Assembly (NCBI RefSeq): GCF_902706195.1
Contig: NZ_CACSJO010000002.1
Location: 62,001 to 126,000, forward strand
Origin: Novosphingobium sp. 18050
GTDB taxonomy: Bacteria; Pseudomonadota; Alphaproteobacteria; Sphingomonadales; Sphingomonadaceae
Length of the DNA stretch: 64,000 bases
Direction of reading: 5' to 3'
Below are positions 34,062 to 44,892 of this stretch, in pieces (position 1 is the first letter of the stretch; each line of letters opens with the position of its first letter). The position numbers and the translations under genes are program-made. The notes under the pieces are model-generated. The model worked only from the letters and a program-made list of their open reading frames with translations. It was not told where the DNA came from and searched no databases.

Positions 34062-35321
34062 ATGGATCATTTTGCAAATACCGGCGGCGAACTTCACGCC
34101 GAACAGGTTCCGCTCGCCGCCATCGCGCGTGAGGTCGGTACGCCGGTTTACGTCTATTCGCGCGCCACTCTGTCGCGCCACGCCAAGGTTTTCCGTGAGG
34201 CGCTTTCGGCGCTGCCCAAGGTGCACATCGCCTTTGCCGTGAAGTCCAACCCCAACCTTGCGGTGCTGCGCCTGCTGGCCAAGGAAGGCTACGGTGCCGA
34301 TGTCGTCTCCGAAGGCGAGATGAACCGCGCGCTGGCCGCCGGGATGAAGCCGGAGGACGTGGTATTTTCGGGCGTCGGCAAGACCCGTGCCGAACTGATC
34401 GCGGCTGTGCGCGCCGGTATCGGCCAGTTCAACCTCGAAAGCGAGGAGGAGGGCGCCGAACTCTCGGAGATCGCCGTGGACCTTGGCGCCAGGGCGACCT
34501 GTACCCTGCGCGTGAACCCGGACGTCGATGCGCGCACCCACGCCAAGATCTCGACCGGCAAGGCTGAGAACAAGTTCGGCGTCGCCTACGACCGGGCCGC
34601 GGACATTTATGGACGGCTCGCTGCGCTGCCGGGCCTCGATATGCGCGGCCTTGCCGTTCACATCGGCAGCCAGATCAGCGATCTGGAGCCTTCGCGCCAG
34701 GCCTTCATCAAGATGGGTGCGCTGATGGAAACCCTTCGTGAAAAGGGGCAGTCCGTTACGCACATGGACCTCGGCGGCGGCCTTGGCGTGCCGTATAAGG
34801 CGGACGATGTGCTCCCCTCGCCTGCCGACTATGGCCGCATGGTCAGCGAAGTGGCGCAGAACTGGGGCGTGACCCTGATGTTCGAGCCGGGCCGTGTCAT
34901 CACCGGCAACTCGGGCGTGCTCGTTACCCAAGTGGTCCGCGTCAAGCGGGGCGGGGGTAAGCCCTGGGTCGTGGTGGACGCTGCCATGAACGATCTCGCC
35001 CGTCCGGCGATGTACGATGCCTGGCACGATTTTGCCGCCGTGAAGCCCACGGGCGAAATGGAAGTGGCTAACATCGTCGGTCCGATCTGCGAAAGCTCTG
35101 ACACTTTCGCGATGGGCCGCGAGATCGACGCAGTGAAGGCGGGTGACCTCGCAATCTTCCGTACTGCCGGCGCTTACGGCGCAACGATGGCCAATACCTA
35201 CAACAGCCGCCCGCTGGTGCCCGAGGTCATGGTCGACGGTGACAAGTGGGCGATCGTCGCCAACCGCATCGAACCCGCCGCGATCCTCGCTGCAGAGCAG
35301 GTGCCGGACTGGTTGGACTGA
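34062..35321 (+). CDS. lysA: Diaminopimelate decarboxylase
   Basis: Makes lysine from meso-diaminopimelate. The 419-residue PLP enzyme has the cofactor Lys in AFAVKSNPNLAVL near residue 62, the glycine-rich phosphate loop LDLGGGLGVPY and the substrate-binding VGPICESSDTFA with its Cys near residue 345. Length is typical. It is read with argH and the LptM-like gene. A composite inverted repeat follows at 35336-35420. Confidence 0.97.
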   Translation: MDHFANTGGELHAEQVPLAAIAREVGTPVYVYSRATLSRHAKVFREALSALPKVHIAFAVKSNPNLAVLRLLAKEGYGADVVSEGEMNRALAAGMKPEDVVFSGVGKTRAELIAAVRAGIGQFNLESEEEGAELSEIAVDLGARATCTLRVNPDVDARTHAKISTGKAENKFGVAYDRAADIYGRLAALPGLDMRGLAVHIGSQISDLEPSRQAFIKMGALMETLREKGQSVTHMDLGGGLGVPYKADDVLPSPADYGRMVSEVAQNWGVTLMFEPGRVITGNSGVLVTQVVRVKRGGGKPWVVVDAAMNDLARPAMYDAWHDFAAVKPTGEMEVANIVGPICESSDTFAMGREIDAVKAGDLAIFRTAGAYGATMANTYNSRPLVPEVMVDGDKWAIVANRIEPAAILAAEQVPDWLD

Positions 35322-35335
35322 ATAGCGGGGGAAGC

Positions 35336-35420
35336 GCCCACCCCGGCCCCTCCAGCAAATGGGAGGGGAGCGAGATCCGGCTCTGTCCGCAGGGCGGGGC
35401 CTAGTCGCAGCGGGGTGGGC
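35336..35420. repeat. Composite inverted repeat downstream of lysA
   Basis: GCCCACCCC (35336-35344) faces GGGGTGGGC (35412-35420), and inside it CCCCTCC (35347-35353) faces GGAGGGG (35362-35368). The element fills nearly all of the 115-base gap before the siroheme-synthase-like gene and resembles 13828-13962. Confidence 0.6.
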
Positions 35421-35436
35421 TTGGTAGCGTGACCGG

Positions 35437-36225
35437 ATGATCGAAACGCTCCCCCTCTTCCACCGTATTTCGGGCCGCCCGGTCGTCGTGCTGGGCGAGG
35501 GTGAGCCTGCCGAGGCCAAGCGCCGCCTGGTCGAGCGGGCCGGGGCCATCATCGTGACCGACCTGCGGGACGGCATCGCGAGCGGCGCCCGCCTAGCCTT
35601 CATCGCCCTTGAAAACGATGCGGCCGCCGAAGCCGCCGTGGCCGAGGCCCGTGCCGCCGGAATGCTGGTCAACGCGACCGACCGCCCGGCATTATGCGAT
35701 TTCACCGTACCCTCGATCCTCGACCGTTCGCCGGTGCTGTTGGCGATTGGCACCGGAGGCGCTTCGGCCGGTCTCGCCAAGCAATTGCGGCTGCGGCTTG
35801 AGGCGTTGCTGCCGCAGTCGCTCGGCGCGCTGGCCTCCGGCCTTGGCGCGGCGCGCGTGGCTTTGCGGCAACGTTTTCCCGAGGCAGGGGAGCGTCGCCG
35901 TGCGCTCGATGCGGCGCTGGCGGCGGGCGGTGTGCTCGATCCGCTGACGGAGGGCAGCGCGGCCCACATCGCGGCATGGCTGGACGGCGCGACTGCGGGT
36001 GAGGCGGGTGTCGCCGAGATTGCCCTGCGCAGCGATGACCCCGAGGACCTGACCCTGCGCGAGGCGCGCTTGCTGGGCACCGCAGATGTCATCGTGCACG
36101 AGCCGCGAGTCGCGCCGGCCGTGCTCGACAGGGCCCGGGCCGATGCCGTGCGGCTGGGAAGCGATGTTTTGCCACTGAGTGAGCGGAGAGCCGGATTGAC
36201 GGTCGTTTTGCGCTCGCCGCGCTGA
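35437..36225 (+). CDS. Siroheme synthase-like protein, NAD domain plus truncated methyltransferase segment
   Basis: A 262-residue relative of CysG. Residues 1-110 form the precorrin-2 dehydrogenase/ferrochelatase NAD-binding domain (LFHRISGRPVVVLGEGEPAEAKRRL, then VNATDRPALCDFTVPSIL) and residues to about 205 its dimerisation part. From about residue 208 it runs into the beginning of a uroporphyrinogen methyltransferase domain (RSDDPEDLTLREARLLGTAD, HEPRVAPAVLDRARADA) but ends after some 55 residues, so the SAM-binding methyltransferase is missing. It may make siroheme from precorrin-2 supplied by another enzyme. Neighbours give no clue. Confidence 0.85.
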   Translation: MIETLPLFHRISGRPVVVLGEGEPAEAKRRLVERAGAIIVTDLRDGIASGARLAFIALENDAAAEAAVAEARAAGMLVNATDRPALCDFTVPSILDRSPVLLAIGTGGASAGLAKQLRLRLEALLPQSLGALASGLGAARVALRQRFPEAGERRRALDAALAAGGVLDPLTEGSAAHIAAWLDGATAGEAGVAEIALRSDDPEDLTLREARLLGTADVIVHEPRVAPAVLDRARADAVRLGSDVLPLSERRAGLTVVLRSPR

Positions 36226-36250
36226 GCCGTTAACCTTCGAACGGTGCAGC

Positions 36251-36272
36251 GATGCGGCCGTGTCGCCGCATC
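36251..36272 (+). terminator. Hairpin after the siroheme-synthase-like gene
   Basis: GATGCGGC (36251-36258) pairs with GCCGCATC (36265-36272). It lies 25 bases beyond the stop and between convergent genes; no T tract follows. Confidence 0.5.
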
Positions 36273-36322
36273 GACCTAGGCGTGCACTGGCCGCTTCCGC
36301 CGCAGCGCAAGGCGATTTTTCT

Positions 36323-36823
36323 TTAAAACCTGCCGCCGACGAGCGCGTCGATGGCGCCTTGGAGGATTACCGCAGCCGCTGCCGAATCGATGCGGGTGGC
36401 ACGCTTGGCGCGGCTCATGTCCTGTTCGATCAGGCCGCGTTCTGCGGAGGACGTCGACCAGCGCTCGTCCCAAAGCAGGATGGGCAGACCCAGCACGGAA
36501 AGGTTGCGGGCATAGGCCCGGCTCGACTGCGAGCGGGGGCCTTCCGAACCGTCCATGTTGAGCGGCAGGCCGATGACGACGCCCTTGACCGAACGTTCGC
36601 GGATCAGCGCTTCCATCAACGCCTTGTCGGCCCCAAACTTGCCGCGTTTGATGGTCTTGCCGGGCGATGCGAAGCGCCAGCCGGGATCGCAGAAGGCGGT
36701 GCCGATGGTCTGGGTGCCAAGGTCGAGCGCGAGCAGGGCGCCGGCCTGGGGCAGCTCGGCCCGGAAATCCAGCGCGCTGGTGGTGACCGCGGCGGTCACT
36801 TTTGCGCCTGTGTCTTCTGCCAT
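36323..36823 (-). CDS. ruvX: Putative pre-16S rRNA nuclease / Holliday junction resolvase-like YqgF
   Basis: A 166-residue RNase H-fold nuclease. The family blocks are all present: LLALDLGTQTIGTAF (first catalytic Asp), VVIGLPLNMDGSEGPRSQ, LWDERWSTSSAE and IDSAAAAVILQ (last acidic residue). The enzyme trims the 5' end of 16S rRNA in E. coli. The N-terminus is some 25 residues longer than usual and overlaps the DUF3089 hydrolase gene by 28 bases; a later start is possible. Confidence 0.93.
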   Translation of the reverse strand: MAEDTGAKVTAAVTTSALDFRAELPQAGALLALDLGTQTIGTAFCDPGWRFASPGKTIKRGKFGADKALMEALIRERSVKGVVIGLPLNMDGSEGPRSQSSRAYARNLSVLGLPILLWDERWSTSSAERGLIEQDMSRAKRATRIDSAAAAVILQGAIDALVGGRF

Positions 36824-37923
36824 GCTGCGACGCGCCTTTCGAAATCGGCCCTCAGATTGGCCCAGAACAGGGTCACGTCATAGAGGTGGTAGTTGTTTCC
36901 GGGAAGCACGTAAGGCCCAAGGTCGAGCTTGGGCGGTGGGCCGATGTGGAGGAAATGGTCTGGGCCGCAGGCTGCCGGGACTACCTGAGGGGCAAGTGTG
37001 CCGCCGTTTGTCGCGAAATCGGGCACAAGCGTGCCCAAATTCGCTCCCGCATCCGAACTAGCGCCCGGCGTGCCGGTGAGGGGATTGGTGCAAAGGAACG
37101 CGCTGCCAGCGACGGACTGGCCGTCCAGCCCGGTGCGGCGACCGTAAGCCTGTACCAGCATTTCGGTATCGGCGGGATCGGCGACCGAGAGCCAGCTTAC
37201 CACGCAGCCTGCCTGATCGGCCCGCTCGCAGGCGGACACGCCCATTTTCGGCAGGTCGTGGTCTATCGAGACCGGCCAACCGATCACCCATGCACCGACC
37301 AGGCGCTTTGCAAGCGGCGTGCCGGCGATGCGGTCACGCAGCAGACGGCGCAGCAGGAATGCGCCCTGACTGTGCCCGGCGAGCGCGATGGGCTGGCCTT
37401 CGGGCAGGTGCCGGGTGAATATCTCGAACGCGGCAAGGACGTCGCCATATGCGAGGTCCAGCGCCTGCGCGGCCTCGGGCCTGGCGGTGAGGAACGCGCC
37501 GATCGCCGCCTGGCGATAGCGCGGGGCCCAGAGCGCCTCGGCCTCGTTGAAGGGGCTGGCCATGCCTTTCACGAACAGCGCCGTGCGCTCGCGGCTGGTG
37601 GCATCGTCGAGCGAACCGTTCCAGGCATCGCGCGCGACGTAGCTGGTGGGGTGGATGAAGAACACTGCGACCGGCAGCTTCCTTTCCGGCGCGGCGACGC
37701 CGGGCGGAAGCCACGACGAAGGATCGTCCCTGAGGCCGGGGCGGGCCACCCACATCGCCGGGTTTTCCCACGATTCGGGCGGCAGGGCCTGCTGGTTGGC
37801 GAAGGAGACGCCGGGCACGAAGGCCATCTCGGTCAGGTCTTCGGACCACAGTCGCAGTGCGAGCAGCAGCGCTAGCAGCAGGACGGTGACGCCCGCTATC
37901 ACATACAGGAATTTGCGCGCCAT
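36796..37923 (-). CDS. DUF3089 family alpha/beta hydrolase, membrane-anchored
   Basis: A 375-residue protein with an N-terminal membrane anchor (KFLYVIAGVTVLLLALLLAL) and an alpha/beta hydrolase domain of the DUF3089 type. The nucleophile elbow is ALAGHSQGAFLLRRLL near residue 195; VAVFFIHPTSYVARDAWN and the C-terminal His in NNYHLYDVTLFW are family features. The start at 37923 follows the upstream permease stop by four bases. Function is unknown; hydrolysis of an ester at the periplasmic face is likely. Confidence 0.85.
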   Translation of the reverse strand: MARKFLYVIAGVTVLLLALLLALRLWSEDLTEMAFVPGVSFANQQALPPESWENPAMWVARPGLRDDPSSWLPPGVAAPERKLPVAVFFIHPTSYVARDAWNGSLDDATSRERTALFVKGMASPFNEAEALWAPRYRQAAIGAFLTARPEAAQALDLAYGDVLAAFEIFTRHLPEGQPIALAGHSQGAFLLRRLLRDRIAGTPLAKRLVGAWVIGWPVSIDHDLPKMGVSACERADQAGCVVSWLSVADPADTEMLVQAYGRRTGLDGQSVAGSAFLCTNPLTGTPGASSDAGANLGTLVPDFATNGGTLAPQVVPAACGPDHFLHIGPPPKLDLGPYVLPGNNYHLYDVTLFWANLRADFERRVAAWQKTQAQK

Positions 37924-37927
37924 GGCG

Positions 37928-39025
37928 TCAGGAATGCTCCAGGTTTGCCAGTGTCTCGGCCGGCTCACCGCCGTTGCGGGCAGCCTCGCGCTCAAGCCAG
38001 ATCTTGATCATCGCCACCAGCGGATCGGCAAGGGCAAGACCCAGCAGGCCGAACAGTACGCCCATGATGAGCTGCGCGGCCAGCACCAGCGCGGGCGGCA
38101 GGTCCACCGTCTTGCGGGCGATGTAGGGTACGATCAGGTAGCCGTCGATCAGGTGGATCAGAACGTAGACGAAAATCGTGTAGGTCCCCATCTCGGCACT
38201 GACCGAGAAGCCGACCATGACCATGATCGCGCCCGAGATCGGTGCGCCGATGTTGGGCAGGAACGCCAGCAGGGCGGTGATGAGGCCCAGCAATGCGGCC
38301 ATCGGCACGCCGTAAAACTGCAGCATGCACCAAGTGAAGGCGCCCTCAACGGTCATGCCGATGACGCGGCCCAGCAGCAGGCGACGCAGGGCGCGGCCCA
38401 TGACCTGCGCGGTCGCCTCGAAGTGGACGCGCCGGTCTACCGGCAGCATCCAGCCCACGCCCCGGCGATAAAGGCGCGGTTCCATCGCCATGTAGATACC
38501 CAGCACGAGGATCAGGAACAGCGTGGTGAGGGCGCCGAACAGGCCGCCCAGCACGGCGGTGACCTGGCTGATGCCGCCCATGGCCTCCTGCGCGATCGAG
38601 CGCACGTCGCGCACCCGCACTTCCATGCCGTGCTTTTGCAGCCACGCGAGGGCGCGGTGGAACTGGCTTTCGATGGTGTCGGGAAGTTCTGCCGCCTGCT
38701 GCGTGATCTGGCTGCCGGCGAAGCGGCCGAGCCAGAACAGGAACAGCAGCGATGCCACCAGCACCATCGCGACGCGCCAGCCCCGGCCGATCGGCAGAAC
38801 CCGGCCGATCATCCGTGCGCCGCCATCGATCAGCGCGGCGAAAACCACACCGCCGAAGATCACCAGCAGCGATTGCGAGAGGAACACGCCCAGAGCGAAC
38901 AGCGCGACCATGCCGATCCACACGAAAGCCTTGCGGGCCTCGTGCCGGATCAGCGGATCGGCGATGTCGGTCGGCCCGGCGCGGCGGGGCGAAAGGTCTT
39001 CGGCTTCGGTTTCGGCCGCCGTCAC
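37928..39025 (-). CDS. AI-2E family transporter (PerM-like permease)
   Basis: A 365-residue polytopic membrane protein of the AI-2E (PerM/YdiK) family with about seven or eight hydrophobic segments and the typical C-terminal IDGYLIVPYIARKTVDLPP. Members are implicated in autoinducer-2 export or Na+/H+ exchange; specificity cannot be given. I use the GTG at 39025, which overlaps the lepB stop as GTGA, implying coupling. It is part of a run pdxJ-acpS-lepB-permease-hydrolase-ruvX in one direction. Confidence 0.87.
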   Translation of the reverse strand: MTAAETEAEDLSPRRAGPTDIADPLIRHEARKAFVWIGMVALFALGVFLSQSLLVIFGGVVFAALIDGGARMIGRVLPIGRGWRVAMVLVASLLFLFWLGRFAGSQITQQAAELPDTIESQFHRALAWLQKHGMEVRVRDVRSIAQEAMGGISQVTAVLGGLFGALTTLFLILVLGIYMAMEPRLYRRGVGWMLPVDRRVHFEATAQVMGRALRRLLLGRVIGMTVEGAFTWCMLQFYGVPMAALLGLITALLAFLPNIGAPISGAIMVMVGFSVSAEMGTYTIFVYVLIHLIDGYLIVPYIARKTVDLPPALVLAAQLIMGVLFGLLGLALADPLVAMIKIWLEREAARNGGEPAETLANLEHS

Positions 39026-39948
39026 TTGGCCGCGTCGATGCGGGGGCGAAGGCTGGTGAAGGCGCGGCCATCGCGCATGGCGCTCCACCACGTCAACGGG
39101 TTCCAGCTCTGGGTGCCGTCGAGCGAGAAGGTGATGAATTCGGCCCGGCCGCCGATGTTCGACAGCGGCACCGCACCGCCCAGGCCGCCGTCAGGCTCGC
39201 CCCGGCTGTTCACGTAGAACGGCGCGCGGCTGTCGGCCGAACGGTCACGGTCGTCGCCCATCAGGAAGACATGGTCTTCGGGCACAGTGATCTCCGCATA
39301 GTTATCGAGGTCCTGGTCGATATAATCGATCACCTGATAACTCGCGCCATTGGGCAGGGTTTCACGGTAGGTCGGCAGTTCGTAGACCTCGCGCCCGCTG
39401 GGCAGACGGGTGCGGTACTGGCCGAAACCGTCGTAGCAGTGGCCGGGCTCCTGGCCTTCGCAGGTGAGCTGGTCGTCAGCGGCGATCTGCACCGGGGGTT
39501 CGATTTCGCGCGGGATGAACTTGCCGTTGAGGCGGATGCGCCCGTCGATCACGGCGATCCGGTCTCCCGGCAGAGCGACCACGCGCTTGATGAGGTCCGC
39601 CTTGCGGTTGCCGGGCACGACGATGACGACATCGCCGTACTGCGGCGTCTGGCCCAGAATCCGCCATGACGCGCGCGGCAGCAGGTGGAAGCTCAGCGAC
39701 GACCAGTTCCAGCCATAGGGATATTTCGATACGACCAGCCGGTCACCCACCAGCAGTCCCGGCATCATCGAGATCGACGGGATGTAGAACGGCTTGGCGA
39801 TGAACGAATGGAACGCCAGAACCCCCAGCAGCATGAAGGCCAGGCCGCGCAGTTCCTGCACCCAGTTGGTAGTAGACACTTTCGGCTTCTTTTCTTCGGC
39901 CGGCGGGATCAGGGGTTCGCTGCCGGGAAGGGCGGTCTGGTTGGTCAT
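39022..39948 (-). CDS. lepB: Signal peptidase I
   Basis: Cleaves signal peptides from secreted proteins on the outer face of the inner membrane. The 308-residue protein has an N-terminal anchor (LRGLAFMLLGVLAFHSFI), the catalytic Ser in IPSISMMPGL and the catalytic Lys in IKRVVALPGDRI, followed by HVFLMGDDRDRSADSR. The start at 39948 lies 20 bases after the acpS stop. The clustering with acpS and pdxJ is common in alphaproteobacteria. Confidence 0.96.
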   Translation of the reverse strand: MTNQTALPGSEPLIPPAEEKKPKVSTTNWVQELRGLAFMLLGVLAFHSFIAKPFYIPSISMMPGLLVGDRLVVSKYPYGWNWSSLSFHLLPRASWRILGQTPQYGDVVIVVPGNRKADLIKRVVALPGDRIAVIDGRIRLNGKFIPREIEPPVQIAADDQLTCEGQEPGHCYDGFGQYRTRLPSGREVYELPTYRETLPNGASYQVIDYIDQDLDNYAEITVPEDHVFLMGDDRDRSADSRAPFYVNSRGEPDGGLGGAVPLSNIGGRAEFITFSLDGTQSWNPLTWWSAMRDGRAFTSLRPRIDAAK

Positions 39949-39968
39949 GGTGGCGGGAGAACTCGGCT

Positions 39969-40385
39969 TCAGGCGCTGATCGGGGTAACCGGACGGGCTT
40001 CGATGATGACGAAGGCCTGTGCCCATGGGTGATCGTCGGTGAGCGTCAGGTGAACCACGGCTTCGTGACCCTCGGGAATTAGCGAATCGAGCCGTGTTTT
40101 CGCGCCGCCGGTGAGCGCCAGGGTAGGCGCACCGGACTTTGCGTTGACGACGCCGATGTCCTTCATGAACACGCCGGCCTTGAAGCCGGTTCCCACCGCC
40201 TTGGAGAAGGCCTCCTTGGCGGCGAAACGCTTGGCCAGCGTGCCGGCGATGGTGTGCGGGCGGCGGGCTGCCTTGGCACGCTCGACCTCGGTGAAGACGC
40301 GATTGAGGAACCGGTCGCCGAAGCGGTCGAGCGAATTCTGGATTCGCTCGATGTTGCACAGGTCCGAGCCGAGCCCGATGATCAT
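39969..40385 (-). CDS. acpS: Holo-[acyl-carrier-protein] synthase
   Basis: Attaches the 4'-phosphopantetheine arm to acyl carrier protein. The 138-residue protein begins [16 protein letters not shown], with the metal-ligand Asp in GSD, and has [17 protein letters not shown] near residue 52 with the Glu/Lys motif. Length fits. It is 43 bases after pdxJ and 20 before lepB on the minus strand. Confidence 0.96.
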   Translation of the reverse strand: MIIGLGSDLCNIERIQNSLDRFGDRFLNRVFTEVERAKAARRPHTIAGTLAKRFAAKEAFSKAVGTGFKAGVFMKDIGVVNAKSGAPTLALTGGAKTRLDSLIPEGHEAVVHLTLTDDHPWAQAFVIIEARPVTPISA

Positions 40386-40428
40386 GCCGCGCCGCCCGTG
40401 CCCGGAGCTTCCATCACCGTCTTTTCCA

Positions 40429-41169
40429 TCACCGCACCTCGTCCATCAACGCGCGCATCTTCTTCACGCTGGCGTCGAGCCCGCAGAAGATCGCCTCGCC
40501 GATGAGGTAGTGTCCGATGTTGAGTTCCGCCAGTTGCGGAATCGCCGCGATGGGCTGGACATTGTCGTATGTCAGGCCGTGGCCGGCATGCGGTTCGATG
40601 CCGTTCTTGGCGGCGAGGGCGGCCATGTCGACGATTCGGCGCAGCTCATGCTGGACCTGCTCGCCTTCGGCATGGGCATATTCGCCGGTGTGGAACTCCA
40701 CCACGGGCGCGCCCAGTTTCATCGCCGCTTCGATCTGGCGCGGCTCGGGGGCGATGAACAGGCTGACGCGGATGCCCGCGTCGGTCAGCCGCGCAACGAT
40801 CGGCGCGAGGCGGTTGTGCTGGCCGGCAGCGTCGAGACCGCCCTCGGTCGTCCGTTCCTCGCGCCGTTCGGGCACGATGCAGGCGGCGTGCGGCGCGTGA
40901 CGCAGCGCGATCTCCAGCATCTCGTCGGTGGCGGCCATTTCCAGGTTGATCGGCAGGCCGGTCGCCTCAAACACCCGGAAAAGGTCCTCGTCGCGGATGT
41001 GGCGGCGATCCTCGCGCAAGTGTACGGTGATGCCGTCCCCGCCCGCCTGCGCCACGATCTGCGCGGCGCGCGCGGGGTCGGGATGCATCCCGCCACGCGC
41101 GTTGCGGATCGTCGCGACGTGGTCGATGTTGACGCCGAGGCGCAGGCGCGAGGGGTTGTGCACGTTCAT
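40429..41169 (-). CDS. pdxJ: Pyridoxine 5'-phosphate synthase
   Basis: Condenses 3-amino-2-oxopropyl phosphate with deoxyxylulose 5-phosphate to pyridoxine phosphate. The 246-residue barrel begins [19 protein letters not shown] and has [13 protein letters not shown] (catalytic His), then [15 protein letters not shown] and [12 protein letters not shown]. It leads the leftward run into acpS and lepB. The intergenic side carries two copies of a dispersed repeat. Confidence 0.97.
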   Translation of the reverse strand: MNVHNPSRLRLGVNIDHVATIRNARGGMHPDPARAAQIVAQAGGDGITVHLREDRRHIRDEDLFRVFEATGLPINLEMAATDEMLEIALRHAPHAACIVPERREERTTEGGLDAAGQHNRLAPIVARLTDAGIRVSLFIAPEPRQIEAAMKLGAPVVEFHTGEYAHAEGEQVQHELRRIVDMAALAAKNGIEPHAGHGLTYDNVQPIAAIPQLAELNIGHYLIGEAIFCGLDASVKKMRALMDEVR

Positions 41170-41173
41170 CCGT

Positions 41174-41210
41174 TCATCCTGAGCTTGGGGAGCCGCTCAT
41201 CCTGAGCTTG
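41174..41210. repeat. Tandem dispersed repeat between pdxJ and pyrE
   Basis: TCATCCTGAGCTTG occurs twice in direct orientation at 41174-41187 and 41197-41210, the second followed by TCTGAGGAAGG. This motif is a widespread short intergenic repeat in sphingomonads and relatives. It occupies the whole pdxJ/pyrE gap. Confidence 0.75.
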
Positions 41211-41222
41211 TCTGAGGAAGGG

Positions 41223-41807
41223 TCAGGCCTGCGCCCGGCTGCCGGGCTTGATCGCGGGGCGCGCGGCCAGTTCGCGCGGCAGTTCGTCCGGCGCATAGGT
41301 CGGGAAGTTGAGCGCCACGAGCGGGAAGAACGGCACGCCCAGATCCACCGAACCGGCCGAACGGTCGACGAGCGAGGCAGCGGCGATGACCACGCCGCCG
41401 GCTTCCTCGATGGCCTTGATGGCTTCCCGGCTGGAAAGGCCCGTGGTCACCACATCCTCGACCATCAGCACCTTGTCGCCCGGCTCCAGCGAGAATCCGC
41501 GGCGCAGCTCGAACGTGCCGGTGGGGCGCTCTACGAACATCGCGTCGACCTGCAGCGCGCGGCCCATTTCCTGGCCGATGATGACGCCGCCCATTGCCGG
41601 GGAGACGACCTTTGCGATCTGCTTGCGGATGTCGTGCGGGAGCTTGGCGGCAATTGCCACGGCAAGCCTGGCAGCGCGATCGGGATTCATCAGTACTCGT
41701 GCGCATTGCAGATAGTGTGCGCTATGACGGCCGGAGGACAGCAGGAAGTGACCTTCCAGCAAAGCCTTGCTGGCACGGAACTCGGCGAGGACCTCTTCTT
41801 CGAGCAT
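41223..41807 (-). CDS. pyrE: Orotate phosphoribosyltransferase
   Basis: Forms orotidine monophosphate from orotate and PRPP in pyrimidine synthesis. The 194-residue protein contains FLLSSGRHSAHYLQCARV, AMGGVIIGQEMGRAL and the PRPP loop VLMVEDVVTTGLSSREA. I chose the ATG at 41807 because AGAGGTAACG lies upstream; an ATG at 41837 has no ribosome site. It is divergent from the cytochrome oxidase operon across about 200 bases. Confidence 0.95.
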   Translation of the reverse strand: MLEEEVLAEFRASKALLEGHFLLSSGRHSAHYLQCARVLMNPDRAARLAVAIAAKLPHDIRKQIAKVVSPAMGGVIIGQEMGRALQVDAMFVERPTGTFELRRGFSLEPGDKVLMVEDVVTTGLSSREAIKAIEEAGGVVIAAASLVDRSAGSVDLGVPFFPLVALNFPTYAPDELPRELAARPAIKPGSRAQA

Positions 41808-42014
41808 TACGAACGTTACCTCTGGTGCGATGTTCATTGATCTGGCGCAGTTACACTGAGCCTTGCGTCAAAATTTCCCCTAGAGGCGCTTGAGAGACGC
41901 GGCAAGCGCGCGTATAGCCCGGCCCAAAGGGGGCGAACGCCTCCATAACAGGGGTGCGCGCAGGACGGGGCAAGCCGGATCGCGCGTTCGAAGGAAGTGG
42001 AAGCGCAAAAAACC

Positions 42015-43058
42015 ATGACATTCGGCAAAATTTCTCATGGCCTGGGGCAGACGATCGGAGCCTTCGGGTTATCCGCCGCAGCTGCCCTGACCGCCGTTGT
42101 TCCCGCTTTTGCGCAGGAAGCGCCCGCTTCCACACCGGTCGCTGCGGCTACGGCTGCCGCCGGCAGCTACACCCCGATGAAGCCTGTCGAAGGCATCGGC
42201 ATGCCGATCGACGGTGCCTACGGCCTGCAGACCCAGTTCTCCAAGACCGGCGAATATGGTGAGTGGATCCACAACATCATCCTGATGCCGATCATCACTG
42301 CCATCTGCGTGCTGGTGCTGATTCTGCTGGTGATCATCGCCGTGCGCTTCAACCGCCGCGCCAACCCGGTTGCCTCGAAGACCAGCCACAATACGATTCT
42401 CGAAGTCGTGTGGACGCTGGTTCCGGTGCTGATCCTCATCGGCATCGCGGTCCCCTCGATCGACCTGATCGCCAAGCAGTACAAGCCCGCCCCCGAAGGC
42501 GCGCTGACCATCAAGGTTACCGGCAACCAGTGGTTCTGGACCTACGGCTACCCGGACAACGGTGACTTCGAGGTGATCTCGAACATGCTGAACGTCCCCG
42601 GCGCGCCGACCATCAACAACGGCGTGCGCGAAGTCGGCTCCAAGCCCTGGGATGGCCCCTCGCACCTCGAAGTCGACAACCGCATGGTCGTGCCGGTGGG
42701 TGAGCCCATCCGCCTGCAGATCACCGCGGCCGACGTGATCCACTCGTTCGCCGTGCCCTCGCTGTGGTTCAAGCTGGACGCCGTACCGGGCCGCATCAAC
42801 GAGAAGGTGCTCGTGGTCGAAAAGCCGGGCGTCTATTACGGCCAGTGCTCGGAACTGTGCGGCGCGAAGCATGGCTACATGCCTATCGCGGTCGAGGCCC
42901 TGCCGCGCGATAAGTACAACGCCTGGGTCCTGACCCACGCCGGTGCCCAGATCGACACCGGCAAGAAGAAGCCGGCAGCCGCTGCTGCGGTGCCCGCCCC
43001 GGCAGCGGATGCGTCCGAAGCGGCTCCCGCCGCCGACGCTACCGCCGAAGCCGAATAA
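42015..43058 (+). CDS. ctaC: Cytochrome c oxidase subunit II
   Basis: Receives electrons from cytochrome c at the CuA centre of the aa3-type oxidase. The 347-residue precursor has a signal peptide ending AFA-QEAP near residue 35, two membrane helices (IILMPIITAICVLVLILLVI and TILEVVWTLVPVLILIGI) and a periplasmic cupredoxin domain. CuA ligands are visible: His in ADVIHSFAVPS, and Cys-Cys-His-Met in YGQCSELCGAKHGYM. The aromatic QWFWTYGYPD is the electron entry. An Ala/Pro-rich tail of about 40 residues follows. First gene of the oxidase operon; a GTG at 41997 is a weaker start. Confidence 0.97.
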   Translation: MTFGKISHGLGQTIGAFGLSAAAALTAVVPAFAQEAPASTPVAAATAAAGSYTPMKPVEGIGMPIDGAYGLQTQFSKTGEYGEWIHNIILMPIITAICVLVLILLVIIAVRFNRRANPVASKTSHNTILEVVWTLVPVLILIGIAVPSIDLIAKQYKPAPEGALTIKVTGNQWFWTYGYPDNGDFEVISNMLNVPGAPTINNGVREVGSKPWDGPSHLEVDNRMVVPVGEPIRLQITAADVIHSFAVPSLWFKLDAVPGRINEKVLVVEKPGVYYGQCSELCGAKHGYMPIAVEALPRDKYNAWVLTHAGAQIDTGKKKPAAAAAVPAPAADASEAAPAADATAEAE

Positions 43059-43085
43059 TAGAAAATTCAGGACAGGGTCCAGACC

Positions 43086-44771
<1,686 letters not shown>

Positions 44772-44810
44772 TCCCGCCCGGCTCCCCGTGGGCCGAGCTG
44801 CGAAACAATG

Positions 44811-44841
44811 ATCCAGGGCCTCGACGCGAGTTGCCCTGGAT
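44811..44841 (+). terminator. Attenuator hairpin between ctaD and ctaB
   Basis: ATCCAGGGC (44811-44819) pairs with GCCCTGGAT (44833-44841), followed by TGTTTGC. It probably lets part of the transcripts stop after the structural subunits ctaC-ctaD, lowering the dose of the assembly genes. Confidence 0.6.
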
Positions 44842-44892
44842 TGTTTGCATTCAGGCCCCTCGCTTTTAGAGCGCCGGCAGGTGTATGATCGA

